This document shows positions 22,713 through 34,721 of a stretch of 64,000 nucleotides of DNA, piece by piece; position 1 is the stretch's first letter; each line of letters opens with the position of its first letter. The notes beneath the pieces are model-generated. The model worked only from the letters and a program-made list of their open reading frames with translations. It did no database searches and was not told the origin of the DNA. The DNA is from Icerya purchasi. Its lineage: Eukaryota; Arthropoda; Insecta; Hemiptera; Monophlebidae. A program made the position numbers and the translations under genes. The DNA lies in the NCBI GenBank assembly GCA_039619475.1, contig CM077116.1:29140183-29204182 (forward strand), given 5' to 3'.

Positions 22713-23964
22713 AATAGAAAAAAAGAAAATTCATTAAAGTATTTCAAAAATCTAAATTCCAGAGAAATTACCAAAGAATCTTGCAACAGGAGTCTTACTA
22801 ATTGCTACCAGAAATTCGAATCTTAAACCCTTGTCCTCTAAAATTTGTTTTAAATACAATTATTAGTTATATTCTCTAAAGGAAAACTGAATAGAGAAAA
22901 TAAATTTTTAGTGAAAATATGGAGTTCACCATATAAAAAAAAGGGGGGAAAATTGGAAAATTAAAGAGCTGTAAATAGATATTAATACACGAGTGAAGCC
23001 GGGGGCGAAAGCTAACGAGTAGGTGAGAGTTTATAGAGAACAGTTGAATGCTGTCTAGGAGATAATGGCGAGTAAGGAATAAAAAACAGATGATTACGAG
23101 AAAAAAAATCTATAAGATTTTCGAAAACGACATTCGATGGACTCTAATGAATATTTTGTAAAATAGGTGTACAAATTTACTGTTGAAATGGCAGGAAACA
23201 CGTTTATGACATAGGTATGGTATTAAATTATTGATATGTATCTGTTTTGTATACATAAAATGATGTCGTTTACGGAGTCTGTTTGTATGTGCGCGTTAAT
23301 TTCAAAAATTACCCAGTCGATTTTGTTCCCGTTTCTACCAGTGAATAACTGATTCCCGAGGAAAGTTTTAATGCATAATTTATGAGTTTTCGGTGTAATT
23401 TGAAGTCAGTTGACGTCAATAAAGTGGGAAAAATAAGGCGTAAAATACATTCGATAAAATAAAAATTTACTATGCGATAAAATTTAAAAAATTTTTAACA
23501 ATTTCCAGCGCAAATTAAAAAAACGTTATTAATTATATTGCGAAAAATAAAAGATATAAACAGATATTACAAATATATTGGCTAATTCGTGAACATCAAC
23601 TGGTAATTAACAAAAAAAAAAAAAAAAATTCAATTATTTAAAAACACCGTAATACGTATAATTAAATATTAGGAACTAATTATAGTTTTATGGGAATACC
23701 TGAAACAGTTCCCATTTTTTATTTTTTCTGTCTAAAAACAAATGCTGTATATTTCACGCAACAACAAATTTTACAAAAATTATAACTGTTATTTTATATC
23801 TCTAGTTCCATATTATAAAAGTACACTTCTTATTTGTAAAGCCGTAAATATTTTCCAAAAATATGAAAAATAAACGCGCGAAAGAATTTCAAGATAAGAA
23901 CGCATAGATAATGAATTATTTTAAATGACGAACAAACAATGAACCTTATGACTCTTAAGAAGTA
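22713..23964. other. AT-rich stretch without a recognised gene
   Basis: GAGTGAAGCCGGGGGCGAAA at 22993-23012 resembles the end of another dispersed insect repeat (from memory). Otherwise there are only A/T runs and short frames. Confidence 0.5.
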
Positions 23965-24321
23965 TATATATTAATTACAACGAAATTCTTAGGCTACTCC
24001 CCATTAGAAAAAATGTCCCAATTTTATGTAACGTTTGTTATATTTTATAAGATTTTTGTTATTGTTATTTAAAAAGTGTCACAATTTCATGTAACGAAAT
24101 TGTAACAAGAAATGTAACGAAAAAATGTCCTAATTTTATATATTGAAAGTTAAATGTTAGGATAGGATTTTTGTGATTATGTTATTTTTTTTGTGTTGAT
24201 GCCGGTAAGAATTACGTTATAAATTTTGATCATTTTATACAAAGTATAGAAGAGAAAGAGACACAAATGAAAGCAAGAGGGGTCAAGGGGCACAGCCCCT
24301 TGCGAGGCCAAAATGGCCGAG

Positions 24322-24367
<46 letters not shown>
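23965..24367 (-). repeat. Dispersed repeat X, copy 2, with a G/C hairpin and AT microsatellite
   Basis: On the minus strand the blocks match the 20881 copy in order. This copy also has CAAGGGGCTGTGCCCCTTG, a near-perfect stem-loop at about 24287-24305, next to GGCCATTTTGGCC. The AT run at about 24322-24367 marks the same end as in copy 1. The other end, near 23970, carries ATTACAACGAAATTCTTAGG. Confidence 0.7.
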
Positions 24368-24379
<12 letters not shown>

Positions 24380-24509
24380 GTGTGTGTGTGTGCGTATCAT
24401 ATATATTTTATTTAATGACGTTTGACTACTGTGGTCATTTGGGTCCACCATACAGTATGCAATTGAAGTTCCATGGATATGAATACAATGAAAGGTTAAA
24501 TATTATTAC

Positions 24510-24785
24510 TGCATTGTATAATAATAAACAATTATAACAGACAATATAAGAATAGAATAAATTTCTTATTTAGTAACGTTTTCGGGCATAACCCATCATC
24601 AGCTAAAACACAATTCATTATGTGTGACCAGAGGCAAAATCTAAATCGTTAGCTTAGTGCGACCAATTAGTATCCTCTTCCTCTCGTCTATTTGTGCCGT
24701 ACGATATTGTCCAAGTTCTAATTTGCGGTTTGTTCCGTTGTAACTTATTGTTGCTTAAACTCGTTAAGTGCTCTTGATTGGCAAC
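24510..24785 (-). mobile_element. Penelope-like element tail, remnant
   Basis: Thirty bases at 24575-24604 are identical to 34727-34756, which lies just beyond the Penelope-like ORF. The flanking AT-rich tail (ACAATATA, TTATTTAG) is also similar. The orientation is the same (minus). The part from 24605 to 24785 may be element 3' sequence but has no clear motif. A mariner remnant starts directly after. Confidence 0.5.
24569..24607 (-). ncRNA. Hammerhead ribozyme motif, copy 2
   Basis: The minus strand holds CUGAUGA, a stem II of GGG/CCC closing a UUAUG loop, then GAAA, a minimal stem III (AACGUU) and the cleavage-site context UUA. A stem I of UUUAG with CUAAA flanks the core. Penelope-like elements are known to carry hammerhead motifs. 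A U next to CUGAUGA is unpaired, so activity is uncertain. Confidence 0.55.
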
Positions 24786-24787
24786 GT

Positions 24788-25180
24788 CCACATTTGGCAA
24801 ACAAGAAATTTCTTTTCCATCAAGACAATGCGTCTGCTCACATCTCTGTGATCGCGATGGCAAAAATCAACGAATTAAGGTCTGAATTACTTCCGCATCC
24901 ACCCTATTTGCCAGATTTGGCACCGTGCGACTGTCATCTATTCCCCAATTTGAAGAAATGGCTCGGAGGAAAAAGATTTGCAAATGATTGTGAGGTGATC
25001 GTTGATGAATATTTTCGAGACCTTCCTAAAGAAACTTACAAGGTCGGTATTAATAAACTTTCCGAGCGGTAGAACAAATGTGCGAGCCTAAATGAAGACT
25101 ATGTTGAGAAATAAAGCGCTGTTTTCATAAAAATATGTTTTCTTCATTGAGAGGCCCAGAACTTTTCAAATCACCCTTGT
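24788..25180 (+). pseudogene. Mariner transposase, C-terminal remnant with right terminal repeat
   Basis: The frame reads KKFLFHQDNASAHISVIAMA, then LLPHPPYLPDLAPCDCHLF, then LKKWLGGKRF and, past a stop, NEDYVEK. HQDNA holds the second catalytic Asp and APCD the third, with the DD34D-type spacing of mariner. The right end reads GGCCCAGAACTTTTC followed by AAATCACCCTTG and TA, a typical mariner terminus. The N-terminal half and left terminus are missing; the remnant starts at the Penelope-like tail. Confidence 0.8.
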
Positions 25181-25189
25181 AAAGAGCTA

Positions 25190-26010
25190 GCAAGACTTGC
25201 CTACTGTGTTATGAATAAACGTTATAATGATTTAGTTTAATCGATGAGCGATCTGGACGAATGGAAACATTGTAAGAAAAAATATATGTATACGGTATTA
25301 GTTTAGAAATACACGTATGCTATTGATGTTGCCAATCAAGCGCGCAACTAACAAGACGGTTAAATTATCGAAAACATGTCAACAACTGCCGCGGGAACCA
25401 ATAAAAATCGCTTCATTCAACCATCTAAGAGAGGTATTTGCTAGAATAATCCAGAGTAGTATACGTGGGCATAAAAAAAGCAATGTGAAAAAAAAGTAAC
25501 CATCTAAGAAACAGGAAATCTGCGGTCGCAATTAGTGGGCGCGTCTCTCTCATTTCCGATTCCATCGAATAATTTACGAAGAAATATGTTTATGACGCTT
25601 CTACGGAATACCGAGGAGCTTTTATAAGAAGACAGTTATTATCGTGGTAGATAGTTTACTAGGGTTTCTTTTTTAACAGAACTCTGTTCAGATTCTATCA
25701 TAGTTACTAGAAGTTCCTTCGAGTTTTTCAGATTGGTGGATATTTTAAAATGATCACATATCGTCAAAACTTCCGTGGGGCAGTCTATCAGTGTGCTTAA
25801 ATTCTTTCGCGCGGACCTTTCAACATCAATTTCATAGTTCGCATTTGTTCATCTTGTTTCAGAAATACTCAGCGAGTATGACGTTGTTAGAGGAAAAACA
25901 AGTTCAGTTATTCATGTGCGGAGGATTCCGTATGTTAAGTTAAATATAACCATAATATTTACATTCGGAATAAATTCCAATTAAAAAAATCAAATTTTTC
26001 GCGCTGATCA
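25190..26010. other. Stretch without a recognised gene
   Basis: Only short frames without motifs. The 25317-25499 frame is basic and low complexity. Confidence 0.55.
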
Positions 26011-26014
26011 GAGG

Positions 26015-26800
26015 AAGAGATACTTCATTTTGAACTTTTCGCCAACTTTAAAAGTTTCGTTAAGGAAGCGAAATACGATTTTGTTCTTGACAAAAAACCA
26101 TCTTCCCAGCAACATGTATCACATGCCTAGAACAAAGAAATATTTTTTTTTTTTAAATTTCGAGCTTACGGCGCTCCGACGCGGTTTAAATTTAAAGTTG
26201 GACGCCCCAGGTGCTAAAAATTAGAGAAGCATGCGGAAATGTGTATATTTTTACCTTGTTTAAAATTTTCAACTCTACTGGCGGCGCTGGATACATAATT
26301 TTTTACGCTTTCTTGAACTTTTCAGCAACTTTAAAAGTTTCGGTACAAAAATTAAATTCGATTTCGTTCCAGACAAACAGTGTGGCCCCGATATATCACA
26401 TGCCCGAAACTAAAGAAAAAAAAAAATTAAAAAATTTCGAGCTCTCAGCGCCCCGGCGGCCTAATTTGAGATTCCCGGACATTTCAAACTAGAGAATTTT
26501 ATACGGAGATGCGCATATTTTTAACTTTGTTCAAAATTTTTAATTGTAATACTTGCGTCACAAGGGCGTAGGAGCTATTCGTCATTTTTTGAACTTTTCA
26601 GTAACTTTTAAAGAAATAAGAAAAACAGGTTCGTTTTCGACAAATAGCGCGATCTTTCCAATAATATATCACACGACCGGAAAAAATTTTTTTATTTTTT
26701 TTAAACTTTCGAGCTTTCAGCGTCCCGGCGGTGGCCAAAATATAAAGTTGTAAACTCGGCTATAGCTTTCCTATAAAGCGGTCTCTTTGTGCATAGGTTT
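26015..26800 (+). repeat. Satellite-like tandem repeat, three units of about 275 bp
   Basis: Conserved boxes recur in order: GAACTTTTC..CAACTTTAAAAG, a T-rich CGATTTTGTTC box, an ATATATCACATGCC box and TTTCGAGCTTTCGGCGCCCC. The last box starts near 26159, 26436 and 26708, giving periods of 277 and 272. The units are well diverged. Related units occur at 46100-46560. The three units are also loosely open in corresponding frames (NFS..LKVS, YHMP, NFELSAPRR), but A/T composition can explain this. Confidence 0.8.
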
Positions 26801-29010
26801 GAGATATTTTTTTGGTTTTCTCTACTTTTTTACTCAAGCTATTGTTTACGACAACATCATTTTTTTGCTATTTTCGGCTCAAAAAGTAGTGCTTAAATAA
26901 TTTTTAACCGCAATTTTTTTGATTTTATGAAAGAGCTTCTACAGTTTGATTTAAATATTTTGAATTTCACTTTTAACGATTTATCTTCCGGTGATGAATT
27001 ATGAATTGTCTTCAATCTTTGAGGTCATTTTATGTTTCATATTATATATTCTTGACGTTTTTTTTCGGCCAGGGTAATCGGTTAGCTTGAAGTTAAATAG
27101 ATATTTCTTAAAGATAAGTTTAATTATGATTTATGATATCCAATCTTACAGTAGTATACAAGTCTAACGAATATATTTTTTAATTGAATATTCTTGTCGT
27201 TTCTGAACCGTTTTATTAGCGTTATTCCGTACATTATAAATGTACAGAATCCTAAAAATCTATCTAATAACGAATCTTTTCAACAGCAGGTAAACACTAA
27301 TTTTTAATTTTTTACAGTGTGACCAATTTAACTATCGGATTTCGTTGGTGTTTGTTTAAAAGACAAGAATTTTTGTTTTAAAAATGTTTTCATCTAAGTA
27401 TATACATAAATAGAAAAAATATTATTAGACTTTTTAAGGATTGCAATTTTTGAAGATGATGCGCTTCAAACTCATCCGTCATTATTTGACGCATCGTACG
27501 TACTTTCTTTCAGCAGTAATAATTATTTGCCCATTTAAAATTTCGAAAAAATTTATTAAAAATAAAAGTGAAAAAAAAAAAGGTACGACAGGTGTACATG
27601 GTCCTCACCGTTAAAAAACTCTTCAGTCGTTATAGTCGATTTCATTATAAGGCTTTCAGATATGAAAACGACTAGGCAAAAACCCTATAATTAGGCGCCG
27701 ATGGTGACTTTTTCAACCTAGAGACAATCGCTTTAAGATAGTAGACGTGTTTCCGTACTGCAAACTCAACAGCTAAAGTGCAGAAGATGTCAAAAAACTA
27801 GCGCTAGGGGAGAAACTTCTTTAAGTGTTGGATTTGACTTTTCAAAAAAAAGATGCCGCGCGCCGATCTTCAGCGAACACTTATTCCGAGGAAAATCGGA
27901 AAATGAAGTATACGGTCAAGATTCTAATATTGTCAAAAGTGCCGCATATTATTTTACGTGGTAAACGATTAACATTGGGGGAAGGATCGTTTTATTAAAC
28001 GTTAAAAAAAAAAAAAAAACGCTTGACGAAGACGTATTCTCTTAAAGTTCAGTTGGAGGTGCGAAAGACCGATAGGAGAATTGGGAAAGGAGGGTGGCGC
28101 AAGTTCTACATAAAAGGAAGTAATCAGAGAGGTAGCGGTCCATTACAGCAATCGAAGGAAAGGCAGAGGAATAATTACATGTAAACAAAGTGGTGAAGCG
28201 CTACGTGATATGCGGTAATAAACAATAAGGAGGCAGCAAAAGGAATAATAAGCGTTACCGGGGAATATGTAGAGGGACTGATAATTACCACTTCGTAGCG
28301 AATCGCTTGCAATAATTCGACTGAGAAAATTACCGTATTTAACAACGTCTGCCGGCATAATAAGCCGGCGCAGAAAAAGCAATAGTGCCAGCGCGCGAAG
28401 CAAATTTTGGCTTCTCATAGCGTGACTCGGACGAAATTCTGCTGCATACGACACGAAATGATTACTCTTATCAGTGTACATTAATTACGCTATTCCTAAT
28501 GACCGGCTAGCAGTCCGTCCGGCCAGTTACAAAATTTCCAAAACTGTTGGTGGCAACGCGTTAGACTCGGCTACTCACAATCATGATAAAATGTAAATTT
28601 CCGATTCCGACACACGTTATCGTCACGACCGACAGAAGAATCTTTTCATCAATCATCATCCGATTTATTAGCGATAAGGCAGCGACTATATACTCACCTG
28701 TAATCAGCTCCGACAATTACAGCTCGCGATAGTCCGCTGCGCCCACCGACGCATGTGGTCTTTACCGATGGAAGTCTCAAAGACTTGACGTATATTTGTT
28801 TTTCCCCTCCTTCTTTTTTGCCTCTCAAAAATGATTTTTAATCGAGGAAAAAATCCGATTTAAAAATACTTGAAAAATAATTTCTATTTTCGGCGACGAG
28901 CAATTTAGGTTCCAGAATAAGCACTCTAACTAACATCCAGCAGGTGCATCTCGTTTGGCTAGCCGTTAGCTAGGCCTTAGCAGAAAACAAAAAAAAAAAA
29001 AAAAAAAAAT
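26801..29010. other. Stretch without a recognised gene
   Basis: There are A runs at 27570-27581, 28004-28019 and 28990-29009, the last possibly the tail of an unidentified retroelement abutting Jockey I. The 28143-28481 minus frame has no recognisable motif. Confidence 0.5.
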
Positions 29011-30570
29011 CGCCCTGTAGCAGTATTTCTCGATGTGTGGTCCAAGCATTTGCTTGAAAGGATTATTATCGAAACTTAGTAATTACTAAGTAACTAGATT
29101 CATTTGTTGCAGTCGTATAGAGTATACCTTTCAAATAAGAAGTTTTGCGTTGTATACGAAGATAAGAGATCGAAATTTTACGAGATACGAGCAGATTGTC
29201 TTTAGTTTTGGCAGCAAATATTTCGAGGACAAATAATACAACTGTCTTGTCATATTTTCTGATGATACCGCGCAGTCATTGCAGTGGGCAACATGAAGAC
29301 TAAAGCAAATGTTTAAAATTCTCAGCATGTATTAGACAATACATATGTGTATCAATGTGGACTTCAAAGTGGAGGATTAAAATAAATCAGGCAAAATCAG
29401 TTCATATGATGTTTACTCATTACGTCCAGTAGACGTCAGACATGGCGTGTACATTAACAACATTCAAGTTCTAACTCGGCTAAATATTTAGGTATCCGCT
29501 TGGGTTCTCATCTAAGTTGGTAGCCGTACATGAAAAACAAATAAATTCAAAGGTTAGGTAATTATATTTCAGGATCGGATCCAGGACTTTTTTTAAGGAG
29601 GGGTGGGGGGGGGGGGGGGGATATAATTACGTAAAATCTTATACAGTGAGCAGTAGATTTGAGAGTACCCGTTGTTTCATGAAGAAAATCAAATAGCGAC
29701 CTTTTTTAGAAATTTAACAATGTTTTAAAAATACATAATTTAATTCAACTTTTGTCTTATATTTAGGGGTGAAAAATAAAACGAAATTATAAAATTATCC
29801 CTTAAATATGGAAGTTCAGAAATAGTAAGAAAGATAGTATTTTTATTAGACTTTACTTCTTTTTTATTTTTGTTAGTAATCCGAAATTCTTTGTTCGTGA
29901 ACAAGTTTAAATACATATATATTTCTCATTGAACTCTATTTTTAATTAAAATTGCAAAATAAAAATTAAAAATAAATAAGAAAGACCAAAAAGATCGACG
30001 GCAATTACGTTTGAAATAAAATAAAAACGTAACATTAATAGTTTTACTAGAAAACAGTATTAAATATTAGTTATAATTAAATCCATATATTTATACAAAT
30101 CTTTTATAGCATAAATTAAGTTTCTCTGTTATAACAAATTTTTTCATAGAGTTTTTGGTTCTTTTTTGAGAAGGGAAATGCCCCCCCCCGTAGATCCGCC
30201 ACTGTGTATTACTTATTAGGATATCATTACAAGTTGAGTATAAACCTAATAAGTGCCTAACCTACATAGTCATCATTAAACCCATCTGGACTTATGGCAT
30301 TGAATTATAGGGACGCACTAAATCCAGTTAATACATATTATTCAGAGGGCTCAAAATAAAACTAATTTCAAAGCAATGAAGACTTGCACCGAGACTTAAA
30401 CGTGAAATACGTGGATGCTATCATTCCGAAGTTTGTAAGATATGAACACTGAACACAGGAATCCAGAAATCAAGCGGCTACTGCCGGATGAACTTAAAGA
30501 ATGCAAAACGCTATAAACCTAAAGAGACTTCCTGTAAATTGCTACTTTACGTACATCTTTTAAAACTCTA
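29011..30570 (+). pseudogene. Jockey-like LINE I, RT and thumb remnant, split by a hAT-type insert
   Basis: Conceptual translation in shifting frames gives VAVFLDVWSKHLLERI, KFCVVYEDKRSKFYEIRA, LVIFSDDTAQ (the RT active-site block), WRIKINQAKS and VYINNIQVLTRL, then the insert. After it come SSLNPSGLMALNYRDA (thumb) and DLHRDLNVKYVDAIIPKF, a characteristic C-terminal Jockey segment. Stops are frequent. The element is 5'-truncated before the palm. Removing 29570-30204 restores the order of the motifs. Confidence 0.7.
29570..30204. mobile_element. Non-autonomous hAT-type element
   Basis: The left end CAGGATCGGATCCAGG and the inverted right end CAGTGGCGGATCTACGG are alike. Both lead into G-rich tracts (about 29606-29620, and C run 30181-30189). 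CAGTGGCGGATC is a common hAT-type terminus. The interior is AT-rich and non-coding. The flanks TATATTTC and TGTATTAC match at 6 of 8 positions, possibly the 8-bp target duplication. It interrupts a Jockey remnant. Confidence 0.7.
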
Positions 30571-31540
30571 AAAACTGACCGTTGGGCTAAGTTTTTACAA
30601 CGTGCTGTATATTTCCTTTTTCTACTTTTTGTTATATTTAGAATTTGATGAAGTACAATCCTCGAACGGTAAACTAATTGTGTCTCATGATAAAATTAGA
30701 TGCGCACAGTATTCCTTTTATTCACAATGAACTTACGGTTTCTTCTCCTTGAAATGAGCTTTTTCTTTTTGTTTTTTACACGTTAAAACGTATCACTGGT
30801 AGAAAAAAAAAAAAGAAAAAAAAAACAATCTGTAAAAACGCTTGATTTAACATTAAAACCGGGACAATATTAAAATGACAACAAAATTCGATACCAAACC
30901 TTATACAGTAGTGAAAAAGATGATTTTTTTTTAACAGGGGACGCAATGTCAAAATTGTAAACAAATACGCTTTAAAAATTGACATAAACAAAATTCGCTC
31001 ACATTTCTATAACGATTGTTCTCTTACAAACTATTTTAAATTGGCCGCACTGGATCGGTCAATTTGTAAAACGGAAATAAAAATAATTTCTGAAGTTTCC
31101 GTTAGTAATTAATTTCGATATTCCGATATTTAATAATGACAACTTTGATTACAATTAAGTAATACCCCAGCAAATTACATAAAACCAATTAAAATAATTG
31201 GCGTGTTTTCGACGACTGGGGTTTCAACATTAAAAAAAAAGAAGACACTTATTTCGGATATTTCAATATATCCTCAACTGTGGATATAAAGCAGAATTAT
31301 GAGTTTAAACTGGCAATTGGTAAATGAAAAATTATCGCGAGTCACCGTAGAAGAAGATTGCCCCACTGAGAGTCGAGAGGAGAATTTACTGATAAACTCT
31401 CATATACGGCTATCAATGCAGACAAAAGAAAGATATTAGACGGATGTGTCCTTCTACATTGTCGGCTAATTCATTTTATGTTCGACACTTTTGTTCTAAA
31501 TCATTCAGTTGCTACAGTTTTTACCGGCTTCATATATTTA
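30571..31540. other. AT-rich stretch without a recognised gene
   Basis: Short frames and A runs only; 30776-30991 is a low-complexity frame. Confidence 0.55.
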
Positions 31541-32081
31541 CTAGCTGACCAGGTGAACTTCGTACGGCCTCGGAATCAATAAATGTTGTGTTTACTTATT
31601 AGCTGAATTAAATTCAGTTTTTTACTAAGATAAAATTAATACTCAAAATGAATTAAATTCAATAAATGTACAGTATTTGGGAATGTAGTTTTAAAACGTT
31701 GTAAATACTTTTGGAGATTCCTTTCTTGTACATACAAATTTGAAAAACGTATCTAACTTCGGTAAGCATTCACATAGGCGGCACCAGTTCATTTTTGGTC
31801 GTAATTCTAGTTCGTTCATTTTCGCTGTTATTCACATTGGGTGAACTAACACAAGTTATGAATCATAACTTGTGTTAGTTCACCCAATGTGAATAACAGT
31901 GAGAACGAGCGAAATGAAATTACGAATATGAAGCGAAAATGAGCGAACTAAAATTACGAATATAAAGTGAAACGAAGCGAAGTAACGTAACGATCATACG
32001 AAAAATAGAGCGAAAAGTGAAATACCGGAAAGAGAATATTTTAAAAATAACGAACACATACCGGCAGAACTTTTATAATTA
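31541..32081. repeat. Possible dispersed insect repeat, with a perfect palindrome
   Basis: It opens with TACTAGCTGACCAGGTGAAC and TTCGTACGGCC, resembling the start of repeats widely scattered in insects (memory, unverified). The matching downstream part may be at about 33990-34100 (TTTCATGGTGATCGGTCAAA), with the mariner at 32082-33340 inserted between them. A long palindrome lies at 31825-31899. Confidence 0.35.
31825..31899. repeat. 75-bp perfect palindrome with 3-base spacer
   Basis: The arms 31825-31860 and 31864-31899 are exact reverse complements (36 bases each) around AAT. Weaker pairing extends outward about 25 bases on each side. The extruded form would be a strong cruciform or hairpin. 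Confidence 0.93.
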
Positions 32082-33340
32082 CGGGGCTTGTTTTTCAAGT
32101 AAGTACCGTTTTGAAATAGAAAAAAAAAAACAAGTTCACCTTCCTTAACAATTTTATTTTTACATGAAAGCCTCTGTACCTTAATCTACTTTTCTACATA
32201 ACTGCCACCAATATTAAGATACTTATCATATCGTACGACCAGCTTTTGAATGCCCTCCTCATAGAAGTCTGCCGCCTCACTTGATAACCACCCCAACACG
32301 TCCGTTTCGACTTCATCATCTTCCTCATGGCGCTAACCACCCAGATGCAATCTTCAGATGGGGGAACACGTGATAGTCAGAGGGCGCTACATCGGAACTG
32401 TACGGAGGGTGATCAAGTTGTTCCCAGTCCAAACGATCTGATGAGATCTTGAGTTTGATTAGCCGTGTGTGGACGGGCATTGTCATGGAACAAAACGATT
32501 CCTTCACTCAGCATGTCACGCCTTTTGTTTTGAATTGCACGACGCAATTCTTTTACGGTCTCACAATAAGTTCGAGGCAAAACATCCACAAGCAACACAC
32601 CCTTTCTGTCCCAAACAACAAGGCACATGACGAATGCCGCCATTCCATGGATTGCTGCTTCGTTTCCGGTGTAACAAATGTCACCCGTGTTTCGTCGCCT
32701 GCGACAATTTGGTTTAAAAAATCATCATCTTCCGTACTGTACCGCTCAAGGAAACAACACACTACGTTTGATTTTGTGCTCCTCAGTCAACATTTTTGGT
32801 ACCCAGCGCGAACACAACTTTCGATAATTTAAGCGTCCGGTCACAATCTGATGGAGAACACTTCTTCTTGACACTTCAGGAAACTCATTTGATAACGATG
32901 AAATCGTAAAGCGTCTGTTCTCTTTCACCTTTCGTCAACTTTCTGCACCAAATCATCAGTACTGACTGAAGATCGCCCACTTCGCTCCACATCATGAACA
33001 CCCGTGCGGCCGTCCTTAAAGGCTCTAACCCATTTCCGTACCATTCCATCACTCACAATGTTTTCTCCATACACTTCACTGATCCGACGATGAATTTCAG
33101 CAGCTTCTACACCCTTAGCACTAAGAAAACGAATCACATATTTCGCAGTCGGCGGGATTTTCCATCGGCGGAGGCACTTTAAACGCTCATAAATAAACGT
33201 GAACACGGTCGAATGTTTCCGTGAAAGCGTGTGCTTTCTTCCCGACAAATGCGGGTACACAGCGCGCATGCGCCAGATACCCACCGCAGCGCTGCAGCGA
33301 CAGAATTTGAAAACGGTACTTACTTAAAAAACACGCCTCG
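32082..33340 (-). mobile_element. Mariner element, both termini and TA duplication, inactive
   Basis: The left end begins CGGGGCTTGTTTTTCAAG and the inverted right end CGAGGCGTGTTTTTTAAG. The match continues over about 36 bases with four differences. TA flanks both sides (32080-32081 and 33341-33342). The length of 1259 bp is normal for mariner. The transposase runs on the minus strand with several frameshifts. Confidence 0.93.
32190..33290 (-). pseudogene. Mariner transposase of the lineage often labelled SETMAR-like, frameshifted
   Basis: Pieces in two alternating frames give the paired helix-turn-helix region (YVIRFLSAKGVEAAEIHRR, VRKWVRAFKDGRTGVHD), the linker LNYRKLCSRWVPKML, catalytic blocks GDETRVTFVTPETK (first Asp), LFHDNARPHTA (second) and DVAPSDYHVFPHL (third), and GGSYVEK near the end. 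This is the DD34D arrangement. Frame changes between almost every block show long decay. The usual DETW motif is DETR here. Confidence 0.88.
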
Positions 33341-34590
33341 TACATTTTACACCGCCGATCCACCGGCCACATCGAAATTCCAAATTCTTACAATTAATAG
33401 TGAGTAGTCCACGATATGCCAAGCAAACCCTATACAGGAAATGATACTTTGTAAAGAAATGAAAAAATAATACCGCAGAAGTAGACAGGAAAAGTGATAC
33501 TTTGTAAAGGAGTAAAAAAAAAGAAATAAAGTGTAAAAACCTGAAAAACGGAAGAACCCGATGTTTGATGTAAAATTTGATGTAAAATTTGATGGAATCT
33601 TCTTCCGTATATGCCACCAAATCGAAGTAGACGGGCTTACACGCCGCGTCGCACAATTCAAAAATTTCGCAACTAATAAATACTGGCAAGCCGCAATATT
33701 TGGCAGCCAGTAAATAATTAATCGATACACTAAATAGTAAATCGATTTTTAGAGAAACATACGAAATAGATATTTTTCCAATTTTTTATTTTAAACTTAA
33801 TTTTTTCCCCAAAATTATCCCGTTTGAAATTTTCTTTCGTATTTTCGGGTAAATCTATCTCACTGTTTAAACATTAATTAGAATCTACAGAAAAAACGGC
33901 TGCATTTTATTGTATTTTTCTTTTTTTTTAGTATTTTCGCAATTTAAATTTTGAACTTTTTTCTCTTGATCTCTGCAGAGTTACAACCAAATGGATAGCA
34001 TAAAAACCTTCTCCATGAAAAAATACATATATGTGCCAACTTTCATGGTGATCGGTCAAATGGTGTCGGAGTTTATCGATCTCATATATACGGAAATCCA
34101 TTTTTATTAATCTTACATATTATATAAACACATATAACAATTTTTAACATATAGTTGAAAGTATTAAATTACAATCTGATAAAAATCGAAATAACGCTAT
34201 ACAAATATCGGTTTTTGTAGATATCGAGATAATATTGATAGGTGGGTAAATTTTGGAACGTTTTAAAGCAATTAACAGAGTTTAACGTTGGGCGGCGCAT
34301 TTTGAACACTGCTAGAAAATATAATTCAGGTGTTGTATGGAGGGGTCGCAGTCACAAGCAGGACTTAAGGCCGACTCGAGCCAAGGAGGCATTTAGAGTA
34401 ATTCGCTCGGCATCTGTTTATGGTATTTATGGTTTCTCGAGAGAAAGAGAGAGAGAGAGAGAGTGGTTAAGACCAGAGAACTAGGGGTTTGGCTACGGGA
34501 GGCGGTTGAAGAAGTAGGAAAATTATTCGATGCCTTTAAACCAGCGAGTGTTAATTGTTGGATGGTGTTACTACGGATTACGATTTTTTC
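33341..34590. other. Stretch without a recognised gene
   Basis: It contains a short imperfect direct repeat (GATACTTTGTAAAG near 33447 and 33498) and AAATTTGATGTAAAATTTGA near 33570-33590. A GA-rich run at 34439-34463 creates the REREREREW end of a chance frame. The 33987-34100 part may belong to the repeat noted at 31541. Confidence 0.5.
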
Positions 34591-34721
34591 TTGCAGTAAA
34601 TAATAATAATAACAATAATAATAATAATAATAATAATAACAATAATAATAATAATATAATATATAATAAAATAAATTTTAATAACAAACAATATAGATCA
34701 ATAAATTAGATAAATACCTAT

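Noticed and set aside
34242..34484. Plus-strand frame ending in REREREREW
   Set aside because: The end is translated GA microsatellite and the rest has no motif or homologue I recognise.
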